This document shows, piece by piece, positions 9,787 through 21,624 of a DNA stretch of 64,000 nucleotides; within the stretch, counting starts at the first letter, position 1, and the number at the start of each line of letters is the position of its first letter. The stretch is from Neoceratodus forsteri. Lineage: Eukaryota; Chordata; Ceratodontiformes; Ceratodontidae. The stretch lies in contig CM028129.1 in NCBI GenBank assembly GCA_016271365.2, positions 847,486,501 through 847,550,500 on the forward strand, given 5' to 3'. The position numbers and the translations under genes were made by a program. Below the pieces are notes generated by a model. That model did no database searches and had not been told where the DNA came from. It saw only the letters and a program-made list of their open reading frames with translations.

Positions 9787-12700
9787 TTATTTATTTATTT
9801 ATTTATTTTAGAACATAGGAATTTCAAATCTTTGAGTCATAGACTCATTTCCAAAGGTTCCACATCAGGTACAGAATAGCACAATAAACAACATCAGATT
9901 ATGACAGTTGAATACAGCAAGGTGTCATGCAAGCATAAAATATATACACAGAAAAGGTTTTTGTCTATATAAGTGGAAGCTAAGCAGAGTTGAATCACAA
10001 GGTTACAGTCAGATAATAGGATGCAGCCTCCAGGGAGGCATTGTCATGATTCTTATCACAGAACATGAGCTACAAAGCTATTAAGTTAGACCTAGTGCCC
10101 ATGGGCTTCAGAGATGGGAGATTGTGTGCTGCCTCAGAGGAGGCATTGTCAGTGTGCCAGGTATGACCTCCAGTGATACTGCAGGGCCATGGATTTGGAT
10201 AGCGGTTGCATTGGCAGTTGTGGGAAGACAAAATGTGGGTTTTCAGGGCAGCCTTAAAGGGACCTAGTTTGGCGATAGCGGTGATAGCAGGGGGGAGGGC
10301 ATTATACCAGGAGGGGGCTCTGAAAGGGAAAGATATTTAAGCTAATGCAGTCCTAACCCTGGGTACCTTCCAGACTGTTTTGGTGGCCGTATGAGTGACC
10401 ACAGAGAGGGTAGCTGACTGAAGGGAAGCAGTTACCCCTGCAGGGGTCAAACCCAGGTGAATTTTTTAGGTGAGAAGACATGTCTGATATTGCAGTCTTT
10501 CCTCTAGTGTGAGAACATTAGCGAGTGTGTAGAGGGTGCAGGTATGCATTTGTTTTTCTGCACCGGAGAGGAGCCGGCATGCTTTATTATTGCCAGCTTG
10601 ATTTGGTGGAGGGCACTGGGGACAGAGGCAGCATATATTGTGAGCCTATAGTCCACAAGTGATAGGACTGAGGATGTTACTGCCAGGTGGAGGGCTTCTG
10701 GCAGTAAGCAGTCCTTATGCCGGTATAACAGGCCAATTCGGGCATTGGTGGCTGAGGAAAGTACTTTGATATGTTCATGGAATGAGAGGGTGGTGTCAAA
10801 GGTGACACCCAGGTATTTATAGGTGTAGACCTAGTCCTGAGGGATGAGTGAACTGGAGAGGATGTTCAGGTGATAGTCCTTCACCTTGTTTTGTCAGTGT
10901 GCGAAGAGCATGTTTTTTTTTTTTTTTAACATTGACAACTAGTCTGTGGTCAGCAAACCAGTTTTCTATCTGTTTGAAGGAGTCTTGTAGGGAGAGCTGG
11001 AGAGTAGAAGGGTCAGGGTGGGAGACTTATAAAACTACATTGTCTGCATAAAGGAGAATGTTCCCGGAGCAGAAGTTAGGCAGGGTGTTAAGATTAATGC
11101 TAAAGTGCAGGGGACCCAGGATGGACCCCTGAGGGACTCCAGAGTGCACTGGTACTGTGGTGGACAGGGTGTTGTTAATTTTGACACACTGTGATCTAGA
11201 GGCGAGATAGCTGGAGAATCAGGTGAGGGGCCCTTGAGAAACCTCAATGTGTTGCAGTGTGTTCAATAGGAGGGGGTGGGAGACCATGTCAAAGGCCTTA
11301 GAGGTGTCAATGAACACAGCTCCAGCAAGGTACCCTTTATCCAACAAGAGTGAAGTGAGTTAGAAAATTATGTATGGGTGGTATTGGTGCTGTGTCTTGC
11401 TCTGAAACCATATTGTTCCCTGCATAATAAGTTGTGAGTGTGAAGGTATTCGGTCAGTTGGTCAGCCAGGATTTTTTCAAGGGCTTTAGAGAGTGGGGGG
11501 AGTATTGAGGTGGGTCAGTAGTTGTTTGGGGAGGAGCAGTCACCACTTTTTAGTATTGGGGTTATCACTGTTGTTTTCCAGGTGGCCGGGAACTGTCCCA
11601 GGCACAGGGAGTGGTTTAATAGGTATGTGAGTGGGGAGAGGATGGAGTCAAGTATCAGGTGAAGGATTCACATGTCAAATGAGTCTTTGCAGTAGTTAGA
11701 GCCACTGAGGGCTTTGGTTAGGTAAATTTTAGCTTCTGGTGGGGTAATGACTCTGAGATGGAAGGGGAGGTGCTGGAGGCTAGATGCTGGCATGGGCTGT
11801 ATGGGGTCTAAGAAATTACTTGGGAGTACTGAGCTAAGGTCAGAAAAGGTGGAGTTGAGGTAGTTGGTGATGCACAGTGGTTCAGTGTAGATGGTGCCAT
11901 TAATGTTAAGTTGGGATGGGGAAGGGGTGCATGAATTCCCATTAAGGTCTTTAATGTTGTCCCAGAACTTTCATGAGCTTCCCCAGGAGGTGGTCAGGGT
12001 GGTTCTATAGTGTTCCACATTGGCCTTGCATATTGCCCAGGTACATTTGTTGCGGGTGGCTTTGTAAGCCTGTCTTTCCACCTGCGAGCTAGAGGCAGTA
12101 GCTCGGTGTCAAAGATTATCTCTTAACTTGAGCTGTTGCAGCAGAGCGGGGGTAATCCAAGGAGCATTAAGCTGCTTGGAGGTCATTTTGGTGATGGGGC
12201 AAAAGCATCACAGACTTTGTTGAAGGTGCAGGTGAAGTAGTTCAGGGCGTCATCTATATTCAGGGCCTGAGTAATAGGGGACCAATCACAGTTAGCCAGG
12301 TGCTGTTTGAGTTTGGTGAGACTGCCAGGTCAAGAATGGTGATGGGAGGAGACATTGGGTGGAGGTTTGGGTAGGTGACAGAACCAGGAGAAAAAGGATA
12401 GGGGGAGTGGTCACTTAGGGAGTTAAGAAGGACCACTAGATTCAGTGAGGATGATTTGTAAGCAGGATGTCTAACAAGGTGTGAGTACCATTAGAGGGGT
12501 TAGTCCTTGCGGGTTGGAATACCGATTGGGACAGATCTAGGGCTGCAAATGTGTTCTTGGCATGGGCAGTTGAACTAGATAGCCAGTTATATTGAGGTCC
12601 CCAACTAGTATCTGTTCTACTTTGTGGGGGAGGCTAGAGAGAGGTAATCTGAGAGCGACTGGGCAGCAGCTGATTGGTTTCTAGGAGGGATACAGGTGAC

Positions 12701-13017
12701 TGTGAGAATTAGTGGGGCTCTGTTAGTATCCGAGGTAAGTTTTATTGAGAGTGCTTGGGCCCCATTGTCAGCATAGGAACAGGCAGGGCCTGGCAGAGCA
12801 GTAAGTTGTGTACATAAGAGGCACACCCACTATCTCATTTTCCTTTTCTATCTTCCCTAAGGAGGGAGAAGCCAGGGAGGGAGACAAAGGAGTATGGGGT
12901 CTTTTTCATAAGGCAAGTTTCTGTTAATGCCAGGACATCAGGTTGATACTGCATGAGCCATAATGTTGTAGCAATAATCAAGCAGCAAATGTCTGAATTG
13001 CTTAACAGTCTTTGCAA
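9787..13017 (-). pseudogene. LINE ORF2 with endonuclease and RT (minus)
   Basis: The element reads on the minus strand, with an AAATAAATAAAT tail at 9787-9812. Near its 5' end (13017-12840) is an apurinic-endonuclease-like start: NSDICCLIIATTLWLMQYQP, then LALTETCL, then SLPGFSLLREDR. Further endonuclease sequence lies around 12620-12830. RT follows, with a SGVPQGSILGPL-like block near 11130 and an active-site box reading Y-A-D-N near 11035-11050. The second catalytic aspartate is replaced by Asn. Many stops and frameshifts make it a pseudogene. The clade is CR1-superfamily-like (CR1/L2/Rex1 style), and I cannot narrow it further. It resembles the fragment at 50165-51537. Upstream it abuts a different LINE at 13020. 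Confidence 0.75.
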
Positions 13018-13019
13018 TT

Positions 13020-14240
13020 TTAACTATGTTGGACAATCTGTTTAATAATGTTGGAATGTACTGGGTAAAAGAGCGATTACAGGTCTCCAGTTTTGTCATG
13101 GGTAAGTAAAAAAGGGTATCTGATTAATTTCTAGTTTGATATTGGACTGAATACATTTATTGTATAAACTATATGGTGTAGAGCTTTTGTAGACAAAAAA
13201 ACCCAAAGTGGCAGCTAAGTAGTCAATGCATTGAGAAGGAGGCAGAATATTCATCTTGTCATACAAAAGGCAATGAAATGATGTGTCCATATTGGAGCTC
13301 TCAAATCAAATCTACAGAACTATTTAGAATAAGTTGATATCTTTTAACAAACAAATTACCCTGATTTACAAAGAGTATCACCCCATAATCCAATACTGGC
13401 AACAACATTCGTTTTGCTATAATTATACAGGCCTCGTCTGTCAGAGCTTTGATATTCCTGTATAAAAAAACCTAACTTCTGATGAATCTTTTTACCTATA
13501 TTTCCCAGATGGCCTGTAGGACTTAATGTTGGGTCTAAATTGATGCCTAAATATTTAACCAACTGTATTCTTAAGATTTCTACTTCTTCACTCCCTCTAA
13601 TGGACAGGTCTTCTCCAGCCTGGGCCAACATCTGAGATGTCCCAAATAGTATCACATTTGTTTTCTTCTCGTTCAACCTCAGTTTGTTTTGAGTTATTCA
13701 CTTTGTGAATTTGTTATAGTCTTCCTGTAGTGACCTTTGCATCTCAGTAATTGATTGGCCCAAACTGAAGAAGACCGTGTCATTGGCATACTGTATACAT
13801 TCTGTTTCCATGAGTGCCTTTGGCAAGTCATTCACTAAAACAGAAAACAACAGGGGTTCCAGCACTGATCCATGTGGGATGCCTGACCTCATCTGCAGAG
13901 GTTTCGACAGAGAATTTGCTATCCTAACCTTTTGCACTCTGCCACCTAGATAACTCCTAAACCAATCCAGACCAATACCTGTTATTCCACAGAAGTGAAG
14001 ATTCCTTAGTAATATTCCGTAGTTGACTACGTCGAAGACCCTGGTCAGGTCGATGAACACTGCACCTGTCATCATCCCCCGGTCACAGGCATTGAGCACG
14101 GTGCTCACCAACCCAACCAGAGCCATCGATGTGCCATAACCCCATCTGAATCCATGCTGTTGCTCAGCCAGTAGCCCCTTGGAATCTATATGCAACACCA
14201 GTTGTTTATAGACACATTTCTCCAATTATTTTCCTAATAT
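13020..14240 (-). pseudogene. LINE RT fragment, catalytic Asp replaced (minus)
   Basis: A 175-residue open frame (14225-13698) carries RT motifs in order: LLAEQQHGFRWGYGTSMAL, AVFIDLTRVFDVVNYGILL, SGIPHGSVLEPLLFSVLVND, and an active site reading Y-A-N-D. The codon for the first catalytic aspartate is AAT (13782-13784 on the plus strand). A second frame (13676-13356) continues with NEKKTNVILFGTS and VKYLGINLDP, then the C-terminal region near 13290-13096. The element is 5' truncated at about 14240, with frame breaks near 13690 and 13350. It is distinct in sequence from the LINE at 9787-13017, and its insertion may have removed that LINE's 5' end. Confidence 0.8.
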
Positions 14241-15335
14241 AGGTAACAATGATATAGGCATTTGGAAAATATTCTATAACTGCTGTTGCCACAGGAAGCA
14301 TTTCCCACTGCTTATATACAACAGATGACATGAAACTATTACAAATGTGTGAAACCCTTTTATTGCCACAATGTTTTTATCGTCTGTAACTATTTTATTT
14401 CTTCTTGCTGCTTTGCAAAATGTATTTGCATTTAAAAAACTATGTAATCACCCTGCATCAAACTGTGCTGCCAGCTACTATCAATAAAACAGATCCATTG
14501 AACTCACCACCAGGATGCACCTGGAAACAAGATCACAGCTTAGTGTGCCTTTTCTGGCCAAACATTTCAAATGAATAAATAAATAAAATAAATGCAATTA
14601 CTTCCCTATCAATGCACCACTTTTGCATGCAACCATAGACTTCAAGCCTTCTTCTCAGTCTCACATGGCAATGATACTGGAGACCAGGGCTTCAGATAAC
14701 TGTATTTTGGATGTATTTGCATCCAGAAATGTGTGTGAAGCATCCAAAAATAGACTCTCTGGAATCATTGATGTCCTAATGTAACCACCCTATTAAGGGC
14801 CGACCTCCATTTTTTCTGCTATGGATCTTGTTTTTTTTTATTTAATCCCTCACAAGTAACAAAGACACAGAAACACTTCTAAAGCTCAATCCACATTTAA
14901 TTCTATTTAATTCAGGTGTGAAGGGGTTCAATTGAACAAACATTGCAACCCTGCTATAAAGCTTCAGCAAGGGGGAGTATGTTCTTTCTGTGACAGTCTG
15001 GCTGTTCTCTGACTCAAAGAGTGAAAGATTTACAACCAACCCTGAGATAACTCTGTAAGATGAGTGTTGGTGGACCAGTGTGTTTTAGTTTACTTAAACA
15101 GAAGCCTGCTGTTTTATGTGTGTCCCTTATCCATTCTCTCCAGTCACTGTCAAGCTTCCCTAGCTACTGCCCATGCTGCATTTACCAGGCTGGTCTCCAT
15201 TACTAAACTTAGACTCAGCACTGGCTACAGGGAACAAAAGTCAGTTTTTTTTTTAGTTATTAAAAAGACAAGACAAGAGTCTTGTCAGGAAAGACAAGAG
15301 CTGCCTATATGTGGCATGGATAACAGAGGGGAGGA
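14241..15335. other. No recognisable feature
   Basis: AT-rich sequence with no TE domain or repeat that I can name. Confidence 0.4.
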
Positions 15336-15600
15336 GCAGTTGTATACTTGGGCTGGCACTGGCAGTATAGCCTGGAGATTAGAGTAACAAGCTGTGAATG
15401 AACTTGGTACATCCAGCAGACCTGGGTTTCATTCCCACAACCTCCACTTGCATACCGTGTGACTATGAACAAGTCACTTAATTTCCCCCATGCTTCCAGG
15501 TCACCCCTGAAAACAGGCACTTCTGCCTAGGAGGCCTAACAGGTCACAAAAGAATATTAAAAAAACTTACTTGCTCCCTCTCCCAATATGTACTTCAGTT
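15336..15600 (+). mobile_element. tRNA-derived SINE with LINE-like tail
   Basis: The 5' part resembles a tRNA gene with polymerase III promoter elements. An A-box-like TAGCCTGGAGATTAG starts at about 15368, and a B-box-like GGTTTCATTCC is at 15425-15435 (consensus GGTTCGANTCC). The 3' part (about 15496-15560) reads CCAGGTCACCCCTGAAAACAGGCACTTCTGCCT. It closely resembles the 3' end of the LINE at 16165-16235 (CTGGGTCATACCTGAAAATAGACATTTCTGTCT). SINEs that copy a partner LINE's tail in order to use its RT are a known arrangement. Confidence 0.6.
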
Positions 15601-15639
15601 ACCTGGATAGGTCAGTAATGTGTGTTAGAGAAGCAGAAT

Positions 15640-16235
15640 AGACACCAGGAAGTTTTCAGGCTTATAAAAGGGAGATTGGTATCTTTTTATTTAATAGTCC
15701 CTTCTCTTATTGTCTCATGCCTTGTCTCATCTGTCTTTCTCTCTGGTCCTCTTGCTATTTCTCCATCCCTACCCCTCCTCCACCTTTTGCCTTACAACTC
15801 TGGTCACTAAATAGCTTGCCCACTGGCACCATTTGCCCATGTTTCCCGCATTTAAACTGCCTGTATCTCCTGATTTTTGTTTCTTCCTGCTACTGCCCTA
15901 CCTACAGTCATACTTGTGGTATTTATAATGCTTTTATTTCCCTTGGATATTCCCTCATTGCCATGCCATGTCTTCTCTATTTTTGTATTTGTAGGCTCCT
16001 TAGAGCTATGGCACATACCTTACTTTGCACCACCTGCCTGACTGCTGTATTTTTATCTCTTCTATTTGTACAACTAGGTTGCCATTATTGATTTCCTGTT
16101 TTGCACCACTACTGTATTCTTGGTTCACTGTTTGCCTGTTCTGTAATCTTGTTTTGTAATCTTCCTGGGTCATACCTGAAAATAGACATTTCTGTCTGGT
16201 GTACCTACCTGGTAAACAAAAACTAAATAAATAAT
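15640..16235 (+). mobile_element. LINE 3' UTR with ACTAAATAAATA tail
   Basis: Pyrimidine-rich sequence leads into a defined 3' end, CTGGTAAACAAAAACTAAATAAATAATAAA, at 16210-16240. The same tail type occurs at 31590-31637. There is no coding remnant, so this is a strongly 5'-truncated copy. The 5' boundary is uncertain. Confidence 0.5.
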
Positions 16236-16419
16236 AAATGATACCTACTGCATATTTACTTTTTCTAAATTCATGTGGGTGATCGAAATGTAGTTTATAG
16301 TCTGTTCAAATACTATCTATTTAAGTTATTTTGGGAGAGGGTACTTTCATGCTTAGGATTCAGTATTACTACTGTTCCAACTACTGTTTTCACCTGACAT
16401 AGGCAGTGTTTCTGCAGAG

Positions 16420-17445
16420 GTGGTCTGTGTTGGGGCTGTTGGTAGGGGATCTGGCCTGGTTTATTTGGGTGGGGTAGTAGCTCACAGTGTTGGTGCCAAA
16501 GCTATCTGTGTTCACTTGGGTTGAGGGACTGGCTGTGCTGGGGCCAAGGGCATCAGCATTCACTTGGGTAGTGGAAGGGGGCAAGCAGTGTTGGTACAAG
16601 GTGGGCTATTTGCTTGGGTGGGGTGACTGGCCATGCAGGCGCAGGGTCCATCAGCGTTCACTTAGATTTGGTGGGAGTGCTGGTAGTGTTGGTTCCAGGG
16701 TTGACTGTGTTTGCTTGGGTGGGGTGGGGTTGGCAGTGTTGATGCCAGAGCTGTGTTCACTTGGATGAGGGGTGGCTGGGGGGGGGAGCTGGCCATGTTG
16801 TGGTTCATTGGCTGTTTATGTTGCTGCAGTGGCTGAGGGAGCTGGCTGTGATCCTTTTAGGGGAGCAGGATTCTTGGATGGAGGGGGACTCACTGGGGAA
16901 TGGGGACGCATTATCCATATTGTTTCAGAGGGAGAGAGAGAGAGAGAGAGTGTGTGTGTGTATGCATGTGTGTGCATGTGTATGTGTGTTTTTATGTGGG
17001 TAGGGTGAAGCAGACTGTGTGTGTGTTTGGGGAGCAGATTGTGTGTGTATTGGTGGGGGATACAGGCCATTGTAGGAGAAGTCAAGTGTGTGTGTAGGAA
17101 ACTGGCCATGTTGGCAGTGTAAGGGACTGGGCATATGAGGGTGCCAGACATGGTGAACTGACCATGTTGGTGTCTTAAACTTGTGATGAAAGGTTATTTT
17201 TGGCTTACAAAATGTTACCAAAGCATGCCATACTAGGCTGCACTTTAGGAAGTAAGTTTATGTAGGTGTGTGTGTGTGTGTGTGTGCAACAGATTGAAAG
17301 GCTGCAAGATGGCTGGTGTGTCCAGGGGGGGCCCTTGTAATCTTAGGTGGCTCAACATACTGTGCTGTATTGCACATGGTATGGGGGGGGACGTGTGTGG
17401 TGTGTGTGTGTGTGCGAGAGTGTGTGTGTATGTGTGTGCGTGCAC

Positions 17446-17486
<41 letters not shown>

Positions 17487-18010
17487 GCATGGGACCTGAC
17501 TGTTTAGTTGAGTTGGATATGAGGAATGAGGGAGCAGACTGTGTTTATTGGGGACCACACTAGTGTGGTGCTGGCCATGTTGATGAGGTTGTAGAGCTGA
17601 CTGGTTATTTTGGGTCATGATGTGGGGCTGTCCATTTTTGTTCATTTGGAGGACTGGCAGTGGAATAGCTGTGTTGTTGCAGTGGCTTGGAGAGCCATCT
17701 GTGTTCCTTTGGGCACAATGGGGGGACTGTCCATGTTGGTGAAGGGTGAGGCTATGTTGGTGCAAGGGGTAGAGGAGCTGGCTATGTTTGCTTGGGTTTG
17801 GTGGGTTGAATAGCTGTGTTTGAGTGTGGGGGAACTGGCCTTGTTTTTGGGTGTGGGTAGTCATGCATGCTGGTGGGATGGTTGGGAGGGACTGGTCATG
17901 CTGGCATGGTGAGAGAGCCATCTGTCTTCATTTGAGTTGGCTGGTGATATTGATTCCAGGGTTGACTAGGTTTGCTTGGGTAGGGTAGGGGACAGGCAAT
18001 GTTGGTACAA
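16420..18010 (+). repeat. Degenerate GT-rich minisatellite array
   Basis: Roughly 1.6 kb built from a diverged unit containing GGTGCCAAGG, CTGTGTTCACTTGGGT and GGGGGACTGGC(C/T)(A/G)TGTTG. These motifs recur at irregular spacing of tens of bases (for example near 16495, 16545, 16640, 16690, 16740, 17690 and 17930). Pure (TG)n and (GA)n runs have expanded inside it at 16929-16990, 17265-17287 and 17398-17486. Open frames through it are repeat translations and not genes. Confidence 0.7.
17398..17486. repeat. (TG)n microsatellite
   Basis: Long, nearly pure TG tract with a few A and C interruptions, inside the GT-rich array. Confidence 0.9.
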
Positions 18011-18700
18011 GGATGGTCTGTTTGTGTTGTGTGTGGGAGAATGTGAGAGTTGACTCAGAACACAAGAAAGCAGTCCACTTTAATTTAAAAATTATTTTAT
18101 TTGTTTACAGGTCAAGTATGTGTGTGCGCATGCCAGTAGGTATCTGTGTGTGCAAGACAGAGATGAATTAGATATTTTTTGTGTTATTACTTAATTACTA
18201 CAAATACTTTAACAAAAAGCACTTGCTTACTCTAAAGATTTCATCATTCATGCTTATACAGATTTGACTTTACTCACCTCACTTTGAAAATGAAAAATAT
18301 ATGCTCACTCTGTCTTTATTGTACTGTGTCTATGTGTGGAGCTGGCTATGTTTGGAGTGCGGGGGCAAACCTGTGAAGCTTCCATGCTGATTTCTTAAAC
18401 TGGGGGTGAAAAGTCATGTCCTGTGGTGGCTGTATCCATATTTCTTACAAACAGCTCCTCACTACTCATCTTGTTTATACCCCCTAGGTTTCAATCATAA
18501 TAATACAACAAATGAGATCAGATATCAAAACTTCTGTCAGCTTTAACAGAAAGGTGATATCTGTGTTTTAGTGTTAGTGTATGATTACCAGACTGTGAAT
18601 GTAGCAGGCATTTGACTGCAAGCAACTTAACACAAGACTTGCATTTTACTGGCTTGGGTGCACAAAGAAGGTGACACCCTAGTTATTGTTGTTTTAAGGG
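18011..18700. other. No recognisable feature
   Basis: Mostly AT-rich sequence between the GT-rich array and the CR1-like element. No domain or tandem unit is seen. Confidence 0.35.
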
Positions 18701-18921
18701 ACCGCTTGGACTTTTAAGGGAGCAAATGTTTGCAACTAGGACTGGACTTTAGTCACATGACCTATTCCTCCCATTCTATGAGGGGAACAGGTGTTTTTTG
18801 TGGACTGCTGCATTTAGTTGGGTAGTTGAAGAAGCCCCTTAGTGCTTCCTAGTAGCTGACTGAATTGCCTTTTTAAAGGCAGTTCGTAGCTGCAGTTCTT
18901 TGTCTGTGTCCACCATTTGGG

Positions 18922-18934
18922 GTTGCTAGGCAAC
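18922..18934. promoter_or_regulatory. Palindromic X-box-like motif in LINE 5' leader
   Basis: GTTGCTAGGCAAC is a perfect match to the inverted-repeat RFX-family (X-box/EF-C type) binding consensus. It lies about 225 bp upstream of the ORF1 start, in the presumed internal promoter of the CR1-like element. Binding is an inference from the motif only. Confidence 0.35.
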
Positions 18935-19147
18935 CACCTGGCTCCTAGGGGAACAACAACTTCACTCCTAATGCTATATCACTGCCACTTGAGTGAGTAC
19001 AGGTGAGCGTAGGGCGTCAGCCGAGGAAGGTGAGGGTGGAGGCCTTTAAGTTAACTTTGTACGGTAAGGAAGTACTCCCAATACATTTATTAGGGATTCA
19101 TTGTAACTATCATATCCGAGAAAACTAATACTGCATTAGATCAATTT

Positions 19148-19492
19148 TTGTGTAGGGGTCAGCAGCTCTTTAGTATATTTGTGAAGGATAAGGCTGAGAC
19201 CATTATGACATTGGATGGGGAAGTGGGAATAAAGTGCTTGCTCTGTGAGATGTATAAAGTAGCAAAAGACAAATTGGTGTTAAATGCCTTTATCTGTGAA
19301 AAATGTAAAACAAATCAGGAATTAATGCAAGAAATCAATTGTTTTGTTGTTAAGTTGAATAAACTGGAAGAAAGTCAAAGGAAAATGGCACAGAGGATTA
19401 AAGCATTGAACAACTGTCCCAAATCAAATGGATGCACATGTAGTCAGCTAGTGGAAAAAATGGAATATCTGACACTCTTCCCACAGAAATGA
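19148..19492 (+). pseudogene. CR1-like ORF1, zinc-ribbon N-terminal part
   Basis: A 114-residue open frame. Residues 29-60 hold two C-x2-C pairs (CLLC...CEKC), a zinc-ribbon/PHD-like arrangement found at the start of CR1 ORF1 proteins. A predicted coiled coil follows (LNKLEESQRKMAQRIKALN). ORF1 proteins of this group are RNA-binding chaperone-like factors in the LINE ribonucleoprotein. The frame ends at a stop at 19492, but related sequence continues in other frames to about 19680. Confidence 0.6.
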
Positions 19493-19689
19493 TCTCTTTA
19501 CTAATTTTAGGTATTCAAACAGGAAATAATGATCAGTCTCTACACATGCCTAGCACTTCTGAGTTTTTAGTAGGTCAGAATAGAAAATGAAGTAGGGCAG
19601 AAGATCCAAATCAGCATGAAGCTTTAGACTGGGTGACAGTACACAATAATCATGAATTTAAAAAAAGGTTGGAAAGCTCAGGGATTCTA

Positions 19690-19948
19690 TATGTCACTGC
19701 AAAATTCATTCACACCTCTAGCAGAGACAATGGAAGTTAATGGTGACTTTGTTCACGAAACAATTAATACAGCCTCCTTAACTACCCAAACTGAACACAG
19801 AGGTTACTGTCCTTTAAGCTTCTGAAGAGGGACTGGTTGGTCTGAAAGCTGGAGCACTTTGTTCTTGTTGTTACATCTATGTTGGTCCATTAAAAGGTAT
19901 CAAATCATTTGCTTCTGGATCTGTCCTTTATTGAGTAATAATGATCAG
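19690..19948 (+). repeat. Probable short insertion within ORF1
   Basis: Between the two ORF1 parts lies sequence with no coding relation to either. It includes CTTCTGAAGAGGGACTGG...GGTCTGAAAGC. AATAATGATCAG occurs both at 19525-19536 and at 19937-19948. This could be a duplication from an insertion or internal to the ORF. The nature and limits are uncertain. Confidence 0.3.
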
Positions 19949-20199
19949 CTTACTCATTTTGAGAATACAGACAGGTGAGGGTACAGAAATACCAATTTCA
20001 GTACCAGTGGGTACAAAAGCTATGTTTGAACCCAAGATAAACAGGGTAGATGCTAACAAGTTTGCCATGGGGGTGTATTGACAGATAATGTAAGGGTACA
20101 GCAAAATACTATGGCTGATAGCCAGATCTTAACTGATATTAGGATTAATATTGAGGAAGTGATGGAGGAAAATGATGAAACAACAAATGGTACTGACAG

Positions 20200-20555
20200 C
20201 CAAATATATGTACTTGGGGACTGAGTTGTTAAATATACTGACAGATATATAGCAGGAAATAATAAGGAGTTCATAACTACCAGTTATTTTTCAGGAGCAA
20301 AAATTAAAGACATTGATACAATGTTACCTAACATCATAAGGATGCATGAACATAAAGTGGTTGCAATCATTCACATTGGTACCAATGACATTAACAGTCT
20401 AGAGGAAGGAGATATTCAAAATGACTATAAAAAGCTGTGTGCTACACTTAAATGTTTAAATTGTGATGTAATTTTATCTGGGGTGTTACCTGTCCCTAGA
20501 GCGAGTCAAAGTAAACATAAAAAATTCAAAAGGATTAATAACTGGTTGAAGTGAT
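20200..20555 (+). pseudogene. CR1-like ORF1, esterase-like domain
   Basis: The frame encodes YVLGD(stop)VVKY-type sequence near 20208, then SYFSGAKIKDI, then IIHIGTNDINSL at about 20367, then VILSGVLPV. These match blocks of the SGNH/GDSL-like esterase domain known in ORF1 of many CR1-clade LINEs: block I G-D-S, block III G-x-N-D (here GTND). The histidine block is expected near 20630, where a YYCSDGLHLN sequence (D-x-x-H) is present, completing a Ser-Asp-His type layout. A TGA stands where the Ser of block I would be expected. The function in LINEs is thought to be lipid or RNP association, and this is a decayed copy. Confidence 0.7.
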
Positions 20556-20787
20556 GGGGTATTCAGTAAGAGATAAGCCTCATTAAACATCGGGAGGACT
20601 TTGAAGGGAAATATTGGTATTATTGCTCAGATGGTCTGCATTTAAACAAACATGACAGTTGGAAGTTAGGCATTAAATTAAGAACATACATAAACACATT
20701 TTTAATCTAACAGCTGAGGGGAGAGGTAGCAGCTTTAACATGAACAAAATATGATCAAAGCTGGATCAACAAGGAGTGGTAATGAGT

Positions 20788-21283
20788 CAAAATTAAATAA
20801 AAATAAAAATATACTTAAAGTCATTTCGTTCAATGCAAGAAGTTTGAATTTAAATAACATTTCTGAATTAAATATTATTCTCAATCAAGAAAACACTGAC
20901 ATTTGTGCAGTTTGTGAAACCTGGTGGGATCATAAAATGGATTGGATCAAAAATACCCCCTGGTTATCAACTGTTTCACAAAGACAGACAAAATAGGATA
21001 GATCACATGGTAGCTTTCTTTATTAAAGATGGAATTGAATGTTCAGTTGTAGGAAGTACCAATACCTCTTGTCAGGCCTATGAATCTCTTTCAATTAGTT
21101 TACTAGATAAGAAAGCAAACAGCAAAATCTGTCTATTTTTACAGACCCCCAACACACCATGTAGTTCAAATACAATTATAAGACAAGAGCTAACAGAAAT
21201 GGCTAATAAAGGGGATTTAGTCATTCTGGGTGATTTTAATTTCCCCCAAAATTTGGAATTAAAATCTTTTTATAGATAAACTT
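20788..21283 (+). pseudogene. CR1-like ORF2, apurinic endonuclease domain
   Basis: Two overlapping frames encode the AP-endonuclease-like nuclease of ORF2. They read ISFNARSLNLNNISELN at the N terminus, then DICAVCETWW (catalytic Glu), PPGYQLFHKDRQNR, and near the end DLVILGDFNFP with the G-D-F-N active-site block. One frameshift near 20980 splits it. The enzyme nicks target DNA to prime reverse transcription. Confidence 0.8.
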
Positions 21284-21624
21284 TTTGTTAATACTACCGA
21301 GGGGCTAGGACTGGAGCAATTGGTGAATGAACCTACAAGGGGTACAAATACCCTTGACCTGGTCCTAACAAATGTCAACAGGGTAAAAGATCTGCATATA
21401 AAAGAACCATTAAGCAATGCAGATCATTGTTTGCTTTGGCACTAGTAATAATCAAGGAAAGACAGATATTAAAAATTATAACAAAGCTAATTTTACAAAG
21501 ATGAGAGATATATTGGATAAATGGGACTGGAAAGCGAAATTCTATTCCAAAGGTGTTGAAGATATGTGAATATCCTAAAGAATAACATTTTAGAATTAGA
21601 GAGTGGCCATGTGTCTACAAGGCT

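Noticed and set aside
9790..9812. TTTATTTA tract as an independent microsatellite
   Set aside because: It is the 3' tail of the minus-strand LINE that starts there.
16761..17921. Open frames rich in Cys-Val or Thr-His repeats
   Set aside because: They are translations of (TG)n/(CA)n tracts.
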